Below are positions 45,713 through 59,138 of a stretch of DNA of 64,000 nt, one piece after another. The position numbers were made by a program, and so were the translations under genes. The DNA lies in the NCBI RefSeq assembly GCF_002741985.1, contig NZ_APHW01000036.1:27765-91764 (forward strand), read 5' to 3'. Below the pieces are notes generated by a model. That model saw only the letters and a program-made list of their open reading frames with translations. It was not told where the DNA came from and did not search any database. Source of the DNA: Vibrio rotiferianus CAIM 577 = LMG 21460 (GTDB taxonomy: Bacteria; Pseudomonadota; Gammaproteobacteria; Enterobacterales; Vibrionaceae). Every line of letters starts with the position of its first letter. Positions within the stretch are counted from its first letter, which is position 1.

Positions 45713-47797
45713 TTACTCACCGGTGTAAACAATCAGCACCTTGTCGTCTTGGTATTGGCGTTCGAATGCGTAGTAACCTTCTTGATTGCGAGTGATGTGC
45801 TTGCCTTGAGCAACCGCTGGGTGGCGTTTACGGAAATCCCCCAACTTTTGCCAATGCTGCAGTAAGTCTTCACGCTCGCCATTAATCTTATCCCATGGCA
45901 TATCAGAGCGAGTGCCTTGGTGGGCGTCTGAACCAGTAATGCCAAAATCACGAGCTATCTCATCACCGTAATAGATCTGTACTGCACCCGGAGCCAGCAT
46001 CAGAGCATTTGCTGCACGTGCTTGGTCATCAAAACTGCGGCTGCGTGCCGCCCAGAAAAGTTGAGTATCGTGTGAAGACAGGTAGCTCAACACATTGAAC
46101 TCAGTGTCGCTGTTGATGCGTTCTGCATAGCGGCGGTAGTCTCCATCAAGCTGAGCAAAACACTTCAGTGCTTTTGGTGCGACATCAGATTGGAACTCGA
46201 AGTTGATGATGGAATCGAAGCCGTTATCGAAATACGGGCTCTTCACCACGCTGTGTGCCCATACTTCACCTGTCATCCAAAATGGCAGGTCATCTAGTGC
46301 TTTGTCTGGATTGTTTTGCTTCCACTGGGCAAGCGCTTGAGTGGTGCTGGCTTTCAACTCTGCCCACGCTTCCATTTCAACGTGTTTAGCGGTGTCGACG
46401 CGGAAGCCATCAATGCCATAGTCACGTACCCAGTCGGATAACCACGTAATCAGATGCTCACGCGGGGTTTGCAGTTCATCTTGCGCATTGGTGTCTTTAT
46501 TGCGGAAGAAGTTTGGTAGTCCGGTTTTCTGAGTTGATTCGGTTTTGAGATCCGGTAAGTAGTTCAAAGACATGGTGATGTCGTTGTATCCCGGAGCATC
46601 GTAATCGCCAATGTCGGTGCGAAGCCAATCTTTGCCCCACCACTTTTCCCACGCTTCGCTATCACCGTATTTGATGTAATCGTTGAAGCTGTGCCAGCTT
46701 TGTCCCGATTTTGGCTGCCAGTCGGTCCATTTCTCACCAAGGATTTCTTTGGCTTCTTGGTCATCAAGGTAAAGCTGACCAAATCCGAACTCCTGCATGT
46801 CTGCTAATGTCGCGTAGCCAGTGTGGTTCATGACCACATCCCAAATCACGCGAATGCCTTTCTTATGCGCGGTATCGACAAAGGTTTTTAGTTCATCTTC
46901 GGTACCCATGTTGGCATCGAGTTTGGTCCAATCTTGATGGTAGTAACCGTGGTAGCCGTAGTGTTTAAAGTCGCCTTTATCGCCGCCGCCAACCCAACCA
47001 TGGATTTGTTCCAGTGGTGAGGTTATCCAAATGGCGTTCACACCAAGAGATTCGATGTAATCGAGTTTTTTCGTCAGACCCGCTAAGTCTCCACCGTGGA
47101 AGGTACCAATCTCGTATTTGCCGTCTTTGCTGCGACCGTAGCTGTTGTCGTTGTCTGGGTTGCCATTGTAGAAGCGGTCGGTCATGACGAAGTACACCGT
47201 CGCGTTATCCCAGCTGAACGGTTTATCGGCTTGCTGTTCAACTTCTTCTAGGAGCAATAGACCTTGGCTCATAGGACCCGGCTGCATGGTGACGCTGCCA
47301 TTGGCGACTGTGGATTCTTGTCCGGTTAAGGCATCACGAACGACAGTGCCATCATTAAAGGTTTGAGCAACGTTGATGGTTTTTGGCGCGTCAGTTGCGA
47401 CAGGGCAAGAGTAGGTGATGTCCTGACTCTGCTTTGGTTTGATTTTTACCGTCAGCTCATTGGTGGTTGGATTGAGCGTAAATTGATAGGTATTGGCTTT
47501 GAAGATGCGCAGCGGCATTTGTGCATCAGTGGCGCAGTTATCCATTTTTAATGGACGATTGAATTTGATGCGGCTTTCTTCTGCTAGGGCAAAGCTACTG
47601 CCACAGCTCTGTTTGCTGTCGGCAATGGTAAAGGTGTAGCTACCTTTTTCCAGTTTTTGCTCTGCGATAAGTAGTCCTTCAGAGCTTTGTTCGAATACGG
47701 TAGTGTCGTCACCAACACTTAATACGATGGCATTTTCTGGAATCTGGCTGCAGGCGCTCAGTAGACCAATAGAGAGTGCGAGAATTGTTTTTTTCAT
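45713..47797 (-). CDS. malS: alpha-amylase MalS, lipoprotein form
   Basis: A 694-residue glycoside hydrolase family 13 enzyme that cuts maltodextrins outside the cytoplasm. N-terminal signal ends in a lipobox LLSAC (Cys16), so it is probably a lipoprotein, unlike the soluble periplasmic E. coli MalS. Catalytic motifs: GFRVDTAKHVE (nucleophile Asp), TGEVW (acid/base Glu) and SSHDTQ (transition-state Asp). An N-terminal extra domain of about 200 residues precedes the barrel. Confidence 0.9.
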   Translation of the reverse strand: MKKTILALSIGLLSACSQIPENAIVLSVGDDTTVFEQSSEGLLIAEQKLEKGSYTFTIADSKQSCGSSFALAEESRIKFNRPLKMDNCATDAQMPLRIFKANTYQFTLNPTTNELTVKIKPKQSQDITYSCPVATDAPKTINVAQTFNDGTVVRDALTGQESTVANGSVTMQPGPMSQGLLLLEEVEQQADKPFSWDNATVYFVMTDRFYNGNPDNDNSYGRSKDGKYEIGTFHGGDLAGLTKKLDYIESLGVNAIWITSPLEQIHGWVGGGDKGDFKHYGYHGYYHQDWTKLDANMGTEDELKTFVDTAHKKGIRVIWDVVMNHTGYATLADMQEFGFGQLYLDDQEAKEILGEKWTDWQPKSGQSWHSFNDYIKYGDSEAWEKWWGKDWLRTDIGDYDAPGYNDITMSLNYLPDLKTESTQKTGLPNFFRNKDTNAQDELQTPREHLITWLSDWVRDYGIDGFRVDTAKHVEMEAWAELKASTTQALAQWKQNNPDKALDDLPFWMTGEVWAHSVVKSPYFDNGFDSIINFEFQSDVAPKALKCFAQLDGDYRRYAERINSDTEFNVLSYLSSHDTQLFWAARSRSFDDQARAANALMLAPGAVQIYYGDEIARDFGITGSDAHQGTRSDMPWDKINGEREDLLQHWQKLGDFRKRHPAVAQGKHITRNQEGYYAFERQYQDDKVLIVYTGE

Positions 47798-47953
47798 TGT
47801 GTCCTTCCCCCGAATAAACAGCCCAGTTATAGCAAAACAGTGCCTCTACAATCCGAGCTCTGCACCGAGAAGTTAAATGCCTCTCACCCTACAAATTTTC
47901 GTATTGTTCACAAAATGAATAATAAATGCCGCTCACATCAGTTTGAAGGCAAC

Positions 47954-47983
47954 AAAAAAGGGAAGCATCTGCTTCCCTTTTAC
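47954..47983 (-). terminator. terminator of glyS
   Basis: AAGGGAAGC (47958-47966) pairs with GCTTCCCTT (47971-47979). It is nearly the same hairpin as that after malS. A run of A at 47954-47959 gives T on the minus strand after glyS. Confidence 0.8.
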
Positions 47984-48014
47984 TTATTTCTTAATCACTT
48001 CGAAGAGTAATGAA

Positions 48015-50081
48015 TTACTTTTGAAGCAAAGAAATATCTGCGATCTGTAGGAACAGGTTACGCAGGTTGTTTAGTAGAGTCAGACGGTTCTTCTTAAGTG
48101 CTTCGTCGTCTGCCATTACCATTACGTTATCAAAGAACGCATCAACTGGTTCACGTAGGTCAGCTAGCTTGCTTAGCGCTTCTTGGTAGTTACCAGTTGC
48201 AAACGCTGGCTCTAGCGCTTCTGTCATTACTTCAACGCTTTCTGCTAGTGCTTTCTCTGCGTCTTCTTGTAGAAGTGCTAGATCGATGTCTGCTGCTAGT
48301 TCGCCGTCGAATTTCGCTAGGATGTTACCAACACGCTTGTTCGCTGCTGCTAGAGACTCTGCCGCTTCCAGTTCACGGAAGTGAGATACCGCTTTAACAC
48401 GTTGGTCGAAGTCTGCTGGTTTAGTCGGACGACGCGCCAGTACTGCTTGAATGATGTCTACGCTGAAACCTTCGTCTTTGTACCATGCGTTGAAACGACC
48501 TAGCATGAAATCAATCACGTCTTGCTCAACATTCTCGTTAGTAAGTTTGTTACCAAACTGGACTTTCGATTCGCGGATTAGATCGACAAGGTCTAGGTTG
48601 TAGCCATTCTCAACGATAATACGCAGTACACCTAGTGATGCACGACGCAGTGCGAATGGATCCGAGCCCTTAGGTGCTTGACCAATACCGAAGATACCAA
48701 CGATAGTGTCTAGCTTATCTGCCATTGCAACTGCTGAAGAGATGTTTGTGCTTGGTAGTTGGTCACCAGCAAAACGAGGCATGTATTGCTCGTAAAGCGC
48801 TAAAGCAACTTGCTCATCTTCACCGTCGTGCTTCGCGTAATGCATGCCCATTACACCTTGTGTATCCGTAAATTCGAATACCATAGAGGTCATTAGGTCA
48901 CATTTCGCTAGTAGACCAGCACGTGTCGCTTTTTCTACATCAGCATCAATCTGTTTTGCAATGTAGCCAGCTAGTGCAGTGATGCGGTCTGTTTTGTCTT
49001 TGATCGTACCCAGTTGCTTTTGGAAGATCGCTTGCTCTAGTTCAGGCAGACGGTCGATAAGTGGACGCTTACGGTCTGTGTTGAAGAAGAACTCTGCGTC
49101 AGCAAGACGAGGACGAACCACTTTCTCGTTACCTTCGATTACGTAACGAGGCTCTTTTGATTCGATGTTCGATACGAAGATGAAGTTAGGTAGTAGCTTC
49201 TTGTTTTCGTCATAAACAGGGAAGTACTTCTGGTCACCTTTCATGGTGTAAACCAAAGCTTCAGAAGGCACTTTTAGGAACTCTTCTTCAAACTTCGCTG
49301 TTAGTACTACTGGCCATTCAACCAGAGATGTAACTTCTTCTACTAGGTCATCTTCTAGATCAGCGATACCGCCAACCGCTGCTGCCGCTTTTTGTGCGTC
49401 AGCTAGGATGATTGCTTTACGCGCTTCGTAATCTGCCATTACTTTGCCGCGCTCTTCTAGGATCGCAGGGTATTGCTCAGCAGAATCGATAGTGAACTCT
49501 TGCTCACCCATGAAGCGGTGACCACGGATAGTGCGGTGAGAAGCGACACCAAGGATCTCGCCTTCGATTAGGTCGCTGCCCATTAGCATGGTTAGCGTCT
49601 TAACTGGACGGATAAACTGAGTCGTTTTATTACCCCAACGCATTGGTTTTGCGATAGGTAGGTTTGCTAGTGCTTTCGCTGCAAGTTCAACTACGATGTC
49701 AGATGTTGGCTGACCTTTCACTTCTTGTTTGAACAGTAGCCATTCACCTTTGTCTGTTACCATGCGCTCTGCTTGGTCAACAGTGATGCCACAACCGCGT
49801 GCCCAGCCTTGAGCCGCTTTTGTTGGGTTGCCTTCTGCGTCAAACGCTGCAGAAACCGCAGGACCACGTTTTTCAACAACTTTGTCAGACTGGCTGTCTG
49901 CTAGTGCTGCTACTTTTAATGCAAGACGACGAGGTGCCGCGAACCATTTTACGCCTTCGTGAGCAAGCTCAGCGCCTTTTAGTTCTGCTTCGAAGTTTGC
50001 TGCGAATGCTTCAGCTAGAGTGCGAAGTTGCGTTGGTGGTAGCTCTTCTGTACCTAGCTCGATTAGAAATTCTTTTGCCAT
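48015..50081 (-). CDS. glyS: glycyl-tRNA synthetase beta subunit
   Basis: A 688-residue beta chain of the alpha2beta2 enzyme, beginning [20 protein letters not shown], the family hallmark. It provides tRNA binding, and its C-terminal part resembles an anticodon-binding domain. It lies 13 bp after glyQ, and both chains are needed. Confidence 0.97.
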   Translation of the reverse strand: MAKEFLIELGTEELPPTQLRTLAEAFAANFEAELKGAELAHEGVKWFAAPRRLALKVAALADSQSDKVVEKRGPAVSAAFDAEGNPTKAAQGWARGCGITVDQAERMVTDKGEWLLFKQEVKGQPTSDIVVELAAKALANLPIAKPMRWGNKTTQFIRPVKTLTMLMGSDLIEGEILGVASHRTIRGHRFMGEQEFTIDSAEQYPAILEERGKVMADYEARKAIILADAQKAAAAVGGIADLEDDLVEEVTSLVEWPVVLTAKFEEEFLKVPSEALVYTMKGDQKYFPVYDENKKLLPNFIFVSNIESKEPRYVIEGNEKVVRPRLADAEFFFNTDRKRPLIDRLPELEQAIFQKQLGTIKDKTDRITALAGYIAKQIDADVEKATRAGLLAKCDLMTSMVFEFTDTQGVMGMHYAKHDGEDEQVALALYEQYMPRFAGDQLPSTNISSAVAMADKLDTIVGIFGIGQAPKGSDPFALRRASLGVLRIIVENGYNLDLVDLIRESKVQFGNKLTNENVEQDVIDFMLGRFNAWYKDEGFSVDIIQAVLARRPTKPADFDQRVKAVSHFRELEAAESLAAANKRVGNILAKFDGELAADIDLALLQEDAEKALAESVEVMTEALEPAFATGNYQEALSKLADLREPVDAFFDNVMVMADDEALKKNRLTLLNNLRNLFLQIADISLLQK

Positions 50082-50094
50082 GTTACTCTACCCC

Positions 50095-51012
50095 TTACGC
50101 TTGTTCTTTCTTACACATTGGGAAGCCAAGAGCTTCACGCGATGCGTAGTATGCTTCTGCAACTGCTTTCGTCAGGTTGCGGATGCGCAGGATGTAACGT
50201 TGACGTTCAGTTACTGAGATCGCTTTACGTGCGTCTAGTAAGTTGAATGCGTGACCTGCTTTAAGGATGCGCTCGTAAGCTGGTAGTGGCAGTGGCTTTT
50301 CAAGCTCAAGCAGCTCTTTACACTCTTTTTCACATTGCTCAAAGAAGCTGAATAGGAATTCAACGTCAGCATGTTCAAAGTTGTAAGTCGATTGCTCTAC
50401 TTCGTTTTGGTGGAAGATATCACCGTAAGTCACTTTGCTGCCATCTGGTGCGATGTTCCAAGTAAGATCGTAAACCGAATCTACTTCTTGGATGTACATT
50501 GCTAGACGTTCGATACCGTAAGTGATCTCACCTGTTACTGGTTTACACTCAAGGCCGCCAACTTGCTGGAAGTAAGTGAACTGAGTAACTTCCATGCCGT
50601 TTAGCCAAACTTCCCAGCCTAGACCCCATGCGCCTAGTGTTGGGTTTTCCCAGTTGTCTTCTACGAAACGGATGTCGTGTACAAGTGGGTCAATACCAAG
50701 TACTTCTAGAGAACCTAAGTACAACTCTTGAATATTGTCTGGCGATGGTTTTAGCGCTACTTGGAATTGGTAGTAGTGCTGAAGGCGGTTAGGGTTTTCA
50801 CCGTAACGACCATCAGTAGGACGACGTGAAGGTTGTACGTAAGCTGTAGACATTGGCTCTGGGCCAAGTGCTCGTAGACATGTCATTGGGTGAGAGGTAC
50901 CCGCACCTACTTCCATATCTAGCGGTTGAACAATGGTGCAACCATTTTGAGCCCAATAATCCTGCAGCGCGAGGATCATTCCCTGGAAGGTTTTGATATC
51001 GTATTTTTGCAT
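50095..51012 (-). CDS. glyQ: glycyl-tRNA synthetase alpha subunit
   Basis: The 305-residue catalytic chain with class II motifs: [21 protein letters not shown] near residues 20-40 and [20 protein letters not shown] near 130-150. Starts at ATG 51012. Adjacent glyS completes the enzyme. Confidence 0.97.
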   Translation of the reverse strand: MQKYDIKTFQGMILALQDYWAQNGCTIVQPLDMEVGAGTSHPMTCLRALGPEPMSTAYVQPSRRPTDGRYGENPNRLQHYYQFQVALKPSPDNIQELYLGSLEVLGIDPLVHDIRFVEDNWENPTLGAWGLGWEVWLNGMEVTQFTYFQQVGGLECKPVTGEITYGIERLAMYIQEVDSVYDLTWNIAPDGSKVTYGDIFHQNEVEQSTYNFEHADVEFLFSFFEQCEKECKELLELEKPLPLPAYERILKAGHAFNLLDARKAISVTERQRYILRIRNLTKAVAEAYYASREALGFPMCKKEQA

Positions 51013-51292
51013 AAGTCAGGTTCGCGCGATTCTCTTATTACTTGTGAAGTCATCTCTATTGTTGGGTTTTCTAGCCTCAACAGTGAGGATTCAAAGTAAT
51101 GACGGTTGAATAAAATAACGATCAAGTATACCCAGATATTGAGCATGGGAGTAGAGCTAATCTTGATTAATTCGTGGGCAATTTTCTCCTTTAATGGATT
51201 TTTACCGCTTTATCTGCTGAATTTTTCCTAAAAGGGAGTTTTCGCTGGCTTTCACTCTTGAGGTGGTGGGGAAACATGGCTAGAATTGCGCC

Positions 51293-51490
51293 TGTCTTTG
51301 GGGAGTAGCTTACTCGATGAAATGTCTGTTTCATCCGGTTCGTTCGTCAACATAATTGGTGCAAAATCACCATGGCGCTCGAGACTCATCAGCCTGATGG
51401 GTTTAGCAAGACCTTAGACAAATCATCACGAACCGGGGTGGGGCGTGAGGTTTGTCTATGGTTAAAAATAATTATCCCGCCCCAATGAGC
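51293..51490 (+). promoter_or_regulatory. yybP-ykoY manganese riboswitch before mneA
   Basis: The two conserved ends of this class are both present: GGGGAGTAGCT (51300-51310) and GCAAGACC (51406-51413), about 95 nt apart. P1 can pair TGTCT (51293-51297) with AGACA (51416-51420). The same AGACA, extended to AGACAAA, can instead pair with TTTGTCT (51451-51457). GGGGCG (51440-51445) can pair with CGCCCC (51478-51483) close to the start codon. These rival pairings are a plausible switch. The gap 51013-51290 holds the glyQ promoter and shows nothing else clear. Confidence 0.9.
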
Positions 51491-51495
51491 ATGTC

Positions 51496-52050
51496 GTGAG
51501 CGTTTTAGCTATTTCAATTACTACTGTAGCGTTAGCAGAAATTGGCGATAAGACCCAATTGCTATCTCTATTGCTTGCCAGTCGTTACCGCAAGCCAATC
51601 CCAATTATTGCAGCAATCTTTTTGGCAACGATTGCCAACCACGCTTTGGCTGCATGGTTAGGTGTGGTTGTGGCCGATTACCTTTCACCAGAAGTCCTTA
51701 AGTGGGTGCTAGTGGTCAGTTTTGTCGCTATGGCGGCTTGGGTACTGATCCCTGATAAGTTAGATGATGACGAGCAGATCTCTAACCGAGGCCCATTCAT
51801 TGCGAGTTTTATTGCTTTCTTCGTTGCGGAGATTGGCGACAAAACTCAGATCGCCACTTCTATCTTGGGTGCGCAATACGCAGATGCATTGAGTTGGGTG
51901 ATTCTTGGTACCACGATCGGTATGCTGCTTGCCAACGTTCCTGTGGTTTTAATCGGCAAACTCTCGGCGGATAAGATGCCTTTAGGGTTGATTCGTAAGG
52001 TGACCGCATTCCTGTTTATCGCGCTAGCCATCGGAGCGGCATTGTTCTGA
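51496..52050 (+). CDS. mneA: manganese exporter, GDT1/UPF0016 family
   Basis: A 184-residue membrane protein with six hydrophobic segments and two copies of the family motif E-x-G-D-K-(T/S): AEIGDKTQLL at about residues 14-24 and AEIGDKTQIA near 110-120. It exports Mn(II), as MneA does in V. cholerae. The Mn riboswitch upstream fits. Start GTG 51496 is chosen to match the family N-terminus; its ribosome site is weak. Confidence 0.93.
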   Translation: MSVLAISITTVALAEIGDKTQLLSLLLASRYRKPIPIIAAIFLATIANHALAAWLGVVVADYLSPEVLKWVLVVSFVAMAAWVLIPDKLDDDEQISNRGPFIASFIAFFVAEIGDKTQIATSILGAQYADALSWVILGTTIGMLLANVPVVLIGKLSADKMPLGLIRKVTAFLFIALAIGAALF

Positions 52051-52211
52051 TTCATTGCACATAAAATGGTCTGAATTATCAATAACTAGTGAAGTAATGC
52101 GCGAGTTCAAACTCTGGCTCAAAATCATTCAAGACCGTGACGGGTGACATATTAGTGGCCATACTTGTCATGGTACTTTAATGGTGTGAATGATGGCGAG
52201 AGGGCAAGTTT

Positions 52212-52472
52212 ATGCTTACACGTTATATGGGGATGTCCCCAAAGAGTCAGAGTTATTTATTCACCTTTGGTTTGGCGCTGTGCTTGTTGGCGATGGTGCT
52301 GACTGATATGTGGTTGCCGATTGTGGCAGGGACCTTCATTCTTACCGGCTTAACGGTAGAAGCATGGATTCGGGTCGCGCATATTATTCCTATGCACGAA
52401 GAGATGCGTGCAATGAGAAAACAATTAAATAAGCTACAATCTGAACTTCGCACACTAGAATACGATGAATAA
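52212..52472 (+). CDS. small inner-membrane protein of unknown function
   Basis: 86 residues: two hydrophobic helices (about 15-33 and 36-52), then a charged helical tail with MRKQLNKLQSELRTL, probably coiled coil. GAGAGGGC lies about 8 bp before the ATG, and a clean terminator follows. I do not recognise it beyond being a small membrane protein found in Vibrio. Confidence 0.75.
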   Translation: MLTRYMGMSPKSQSYLFTFGLALCLLAMVLTDMWLPIVAGTFILTGLTVEAWIRVAHIIPMHEEMRAMRKQLNKLQSELRTLEYDE

Positions 52473-52474
52473 AC

Positions 52475-52502
52475 AAACGGCAGCCTTTGGGCTGCCGTTT
52501 TT
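52475..52502. terminator. bidirectional terminator between the small membrane gene and tusA
   Basis: AAACGGCAGCC/GGCTGCCGTTT with a TTTG-type loop and T residues beyond; flanking genes converge. Confidence 0.85.
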
Positions 52503-52515
52503 GATCTTGCTGAGA

Positions 52516-52764
52516 TTATTCCAAACCTTTCTTAATTAGATATTGGTATGGAAGCTGTTCTGTTTGCGCTGCAACCAACTGGTGGTCCATAAATCGACAG
52601 AAACTTGGGATATCTCGAGTCGTGGATGGGTCGTCTGCCTTTACCAGCAATACCTCACCATCTTGCATGTTTCGAATTGTCTTCCTGACCATCATTACTG
52701 GCTCTGGGCAGCGTAATCCTTCCGCCTCTAATGTCTTGGTCGCCAGTTCAGGATTAAAACTCAT
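52516..52764 (-). CDS. tusA: sulfur carrier protein TusA
   Basis: An 82-residue sulfur relay protein for tRNA 2-thiouridine formation. The acceptor cysteine is Cys19 in [12 protein letters not shown], the TusA signature. Single gene, with its own promoter by spacing. Confidence 0.96.
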   Translation of the reverse strand: MSFNPELATKTLEAEGLRCPEPVMMVRKTIRNMQDGEVLLVKADDPSTTRDIPSFCRFMDHQLVAAQTEQLPYQYLIKKGLE

Positions 52765-52896
52765 AATGTGATTCTCGTAACTAACTTAGCGGTGAATTTT
52801 ACTTTCGTTGAAAAAATATTCAATAACCACTTGGCAAAGTAATTTTTTTGTTTTACCTTAAATTAACAATTTGGTAACAACTGGCAAGGAGAGACG

Positions 52897-53079
52897 ATGT
52901 TAACAGCGTTAGACAGACTAACCATCTATTCGGTTTCATGTTTCATCTCGTTTTGTGCATTAGTGCTTCGAACGCCAGCTGAAACCTCATTGATGCCTCT
53001 TTTAGGCATGAGTGCAACCATTATTGGGATTTGGATTGAGATGCACAAATGGTCAGGTGCATCTGAGCAAGAAAATTAG
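52897..53079 (+). CDS. small membrane protein of unknown function
   Basis: 60 residues with two hydrophobic segments (about 8-26 and 31-48) and a short polar tail. AAGGAGAG lies 6 bp before the ATG, which makes translation likely. No recognised family. A terminator-like hairpin follows at 53171-53196. Confidence 0.7.
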   Translation: MLTALDRLTIYSVSCFISFCALVLRTPAETSLMPLLGMSATIIGIWIEMHKWSGASEQEN

Positions 53080-53170
53080 CGCTTCTTGCTGTAATCGGAA
53101 CCCATTGATATACCGCTCACCAAGTTTTACGACACTTCATTCCGACACTATCCCCATTTTTCTTGGGCTT

Positions 53171-53196
53171 CCCCGCTGAAAGGCGGGATTTTTTTT
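53171..53196 (+). terminator. rho-independent terminator
   Basis: A C-rich arm (TCCCCGC, about 53172-53178), a short loop and GGCGGGA, then eight T residues. It ends transcription from 52897. It also argues against starting the LysR gene upstream of it. Confidence 0.8.
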
Positions 53197-53246
53197 GCCT
53201 GAAGAGTACAATTTATCTAAATCCCCAACATGGTAAGTGGCAAATC

Positions 53247-54188
53247 GTGGAATTAGAAGACATCTACCGTAGAGATCTGAACTTATTGGTTGCACTACGT
53301 GTGTTGATTGAAGAGAGCAGCGTCAGTAAAGCCGCCACTCGTTTGAATTTGAGCCAATCGGCTATGAGTCGTGTGCTAGGGCGTTTACGTGATCTGCTTG
53401 GTGACCCACTGTTTACGCGCCAAGGTCAGCACTTGATCCCAACCCAGAAAGCGTTAGAAATTGATCGCTCTTTGGGTGAGCCTTTGGAGTCACTACGCCA
53501 ATTGCTGTCTCCACGTGAGTTTGATCCACGCAGTTGCGATCAGACGTTTAATATCGCCACGACTGACTACGCGATGCAAACCATTCTGCCCTTCGCTCTG
53601 CCACGTATTTATCAAGAAGCACCGAACGTGTCGTTTAACTTCTTGCCATTGCAACACGACCGCTTGTCTGATCAATTAACATATGAAGGCGCGGACTTAG
53701 CTATTTGTCGCCCTACAGGTCCTGTGGAGCCACTACGCAGTGAAGTGTTAGGACGAGTCGGTGTGTTATGTATGCTCTCCAAGCAACATCCATTAGCCGA
53801 TAAAGAGATGAGTCTGGATGATTATCTTAGTCATCCGCATGCCATGATTGCCATCAGTGATGGGGTTAAAGCGCTGATTGAGCAAGCGCTGGTGGAGAAA
53901 CCGCAACGTCAGATGGTATTGCGTGCTTATCACTTGGAAGCGGCGCTGGCGATTGTCGATACTCTGCCAATTATCATTACCGTACCGGCCGATTTAGCGT
54001 ACTTGGTTGCTGATCGCTATGACTTAGTTGTGAAGCCATTACCATTCCAATTCACGCCGTTTGAATATTCGATGATTTGGCATGCGCGTTGCGAGCACTC
54101 TCCCGCTCAAGAATGGTTGCGTGCCGTGGTTCGTGAAGAATGTAGCCGTCTTATTGCCAAACGAATTGAAGATATGGGATTGGACTAA
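53247..54188 (+). CDS. LysR-type transcriptional regulator
   Basis: A 313-residue LysR regulator from GTG 53247 (VELEDIYRRDLNLL). An upstream TTG at 53163 is in frame, but it would include a terminator and a sequence unlike the family. The helix-turn-helix is SVSKAATRLNLSQSAMSRVLGRL, the effector domain is NodD/LeuO-like. Target genes are unknown; the convergent acuI is not in a divergent arrangement, so it is not an obvious target. Confidence 0.85.
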   Translation: MELEDIYRRDLNLLVALRVLIEESSVSKAATRLNLSQSAMSRVLGRLRDLLGDPLFTRQGQHLIPTQKALEIDRSLGEPLESLRQLLSPREFDPRSCDQTFNIATTDYAMQTILPFALPRIYQEAPNVSFNFLPLQHDRLSDQLTYEGADLAICRPTGPVEPLRSEVLGRVGVLCMLSKQHPLADKEMSLDDYLSHPHAMIAISDGVKALIEQALVEKPQRQMVLRAYHLEAALAIVDTLPIIITVPADLAYLVADRYDLVVKPLPFQFTPFEYSMIWHARCEHSPAQEWLRAVVREECSRLIAKRIEDMGLD

Positions 54189-54212
54189 CTTTTCCTAAAA
54201 TCCAAATAGCAA

Positions 54213-54240
54213 AAAGCCGAGTGATGACCCGGCTTTGTTT
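54213..54240. terminator. terminator between the LysR gene and acuI
   Basis: AAAGCCG (54213-54219) pairs with CGGCTTT (54230-54236), then T-rich; the genes converge here. Confidence 0.75.
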
Positions 54241-54261
54241 ATTCTATTAAAGAGTTAACGC

Positions 54262-55242
54262 TTATAGCTTGATAACCACACGACCAGTCACTTGACCGTT
54301 TGTGATGTCTTCAGCGTATTTTGGTGCTTCTGCTAGCTCTACCTCAGTACAAGCTTGTTCGAAGTAGCTGTCTGGTAGTAGCTCAACCAATTTTTCCCAT
54401 GCTGCAGTACGTTTTTCAAATGGGCATGAAACAGAATCCACACCTTGTAGACGAACGTTACGTAGAATGAATGGCATCACTGTGGTTGGTAGATCGAAGC
54501 CACCTGCAAGACCACAAGCCGCAACGGCACTGTTGTAATCCATTTGCGCCAATACTTTTGCTAGTACTTTGCTGCCTACAGTATCAACGGCACCTGCCCA
54601 TACTTGTTTTTCAAGCGGACGTGCTGGCTCTTCAAATTCAATACGGTCGATGATGCGACTAGCACCTAGCTTTTCCAGTAGCGGACCATTTTGTTCAACA
54701 CGACCTGTCACGGCTGCCACTTTGTAGCCAAGCTGTGCTAGAAGCGTTACGGCTACTGAGCCTACACCGCCACTTGCGCCAGTTACTAGGATTTCGCCAT
54801 TTTCAGGTTTGATGCCTGCATCAAGCAGTGCTTGAACACATAGCATGCCAGTGAAGCCAGCAGTACCCACCATCATTGCTTTCTTGCTGTCCAGACCTTT
54901 TGGTAGTGGTACTAGCCAATCCGCTTTTAGACGAGCACGTTGAGACATACCGCCCCAATGGTTTTCACCTACACCCCAACCAGTAAGAACAACTTTGTCG
55001 CCTGCTTGGTAGCGCTCGTCTTCTGAGCTTACTACCGTACCTGCTAGGTCAATACCCGGCACCATCGGGAAGTTACGGATGATTTTACCTTTACCTGTGA
55101 TCGCAAGGCCGTCTTTGTAGTTCAACGATGAGTAATCAACGTCAATCAGAACGTCGCCTTCAGGCAATTGTGTTTCATCGATTTGCTCGATGTTAGCGAT
55201 AGTACGTTTGTCTTCTTGATTTAGAACTAGAGCATTAAACAT
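54262..55242 (-). CDS. acuI: acryloyl-CoA reductase (AcuI/YhdH), MDR family
   Basis: A 326-residue NADPH-dependent quinone-reductase-like enzyme that reduces toxic acryloyl-CoA to propionyl-CoA. Start MFNALVLNQEDKRT; GGAG lies 6 bp before this ATG, while the longer in-frame start at 55398 adds an N-terminus with no match. Family marks include SLNYKDGLAITGKG and the Rossmann loop VTGASGGVGSVAV. The zinc ligands of alcohol dehydrogenases are absent, as usual for this subgroup. Confidence 0.9.
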   Translation of the reverse strand: MFNALVLNQEDKRTIANIEQIDETQLPEGDVLIDVDYSSLNYKDGLAITGKGKIIRNFPMVPGIDLAGTVVSSEDERYQAGDKVVLTGWGVGENHWGGMSQRARLKADWLVPLPKGLDSKKAMMVGTAGFTGMLCVQALLDAGIKPENGEILVTGASGGVGSVAVTLLAQLGYKVAAVTGRVEQNGPLLEKLGASRIIDRIEFEEPARPLEKQVWAGAVDTVGSKVLAKVLAQMDYNSAVAACGLAGGFDLPTTVMPFILRNVRLQGVDSVSCPFEKRTAAWEKLVELLPDSYFEQACTEVELAEAPKYAEDITNGQVTGRVVIKL

Positions 55243-55396
55243 AAGGTTCTCCGATTGTGCGGTAGCGTGACTCTGGGTCACATGCAGCAAGATATCAACT
55301 GCTGCTAAGTGTATGTCTTCTTTGTCTATGAATAAAATGAAACTTGAGCATTTAATGTATGCTTTTTGTGCATGTGAGCAATGTTTGGCGTAAAAC

Positions 55397-55423
55397 AAAG
55401 GGCGACATCAGATGCCGCCCTTA
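55397..55423 (-). terminator. candidate terminator upstream of acuI
   Basis: AAGGGCG-xCATC and GATG-CCGCCCTT form a stem with a small bulge; it lies about 80 bp past fadA on the minus strand and probably ends the fadBA transcript. Confidence 0.6.
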
Positions 55424-55508
55424 AGTGTAAACCTAAAACTTTTCAGTATTGGTGTATTTGCTCGTGATTGTTGAATTGAACACTACAACCTAGTGTTTCT
55501 TCAACAAA

Positions 55509-58870
<3,362 letters not shown>

Positions 58871-59138
58871 TGTCTATCTCCATGACATACAATCTTGGAT
58901 TGTCTGTATACCGATTTGATGCGGGCTGAGCGCCTGTAGGGCAACAAATAGATATAGAGGAAAGTCGTTATATTTGTTGTTCTGGTTTGACCAGTGGAGT
59001 TAGTTTGGACCTCGGATTGGTTAATTTCAATACATTTTTTAAACAAGTGTTTAACATTGTGCGCTGGTGCAGATCTTATGCGACTCACAATTCCGTCTCG
59101 TGATAGACTTTGAACAAAGAGAAAAGTGACCTAATCCT

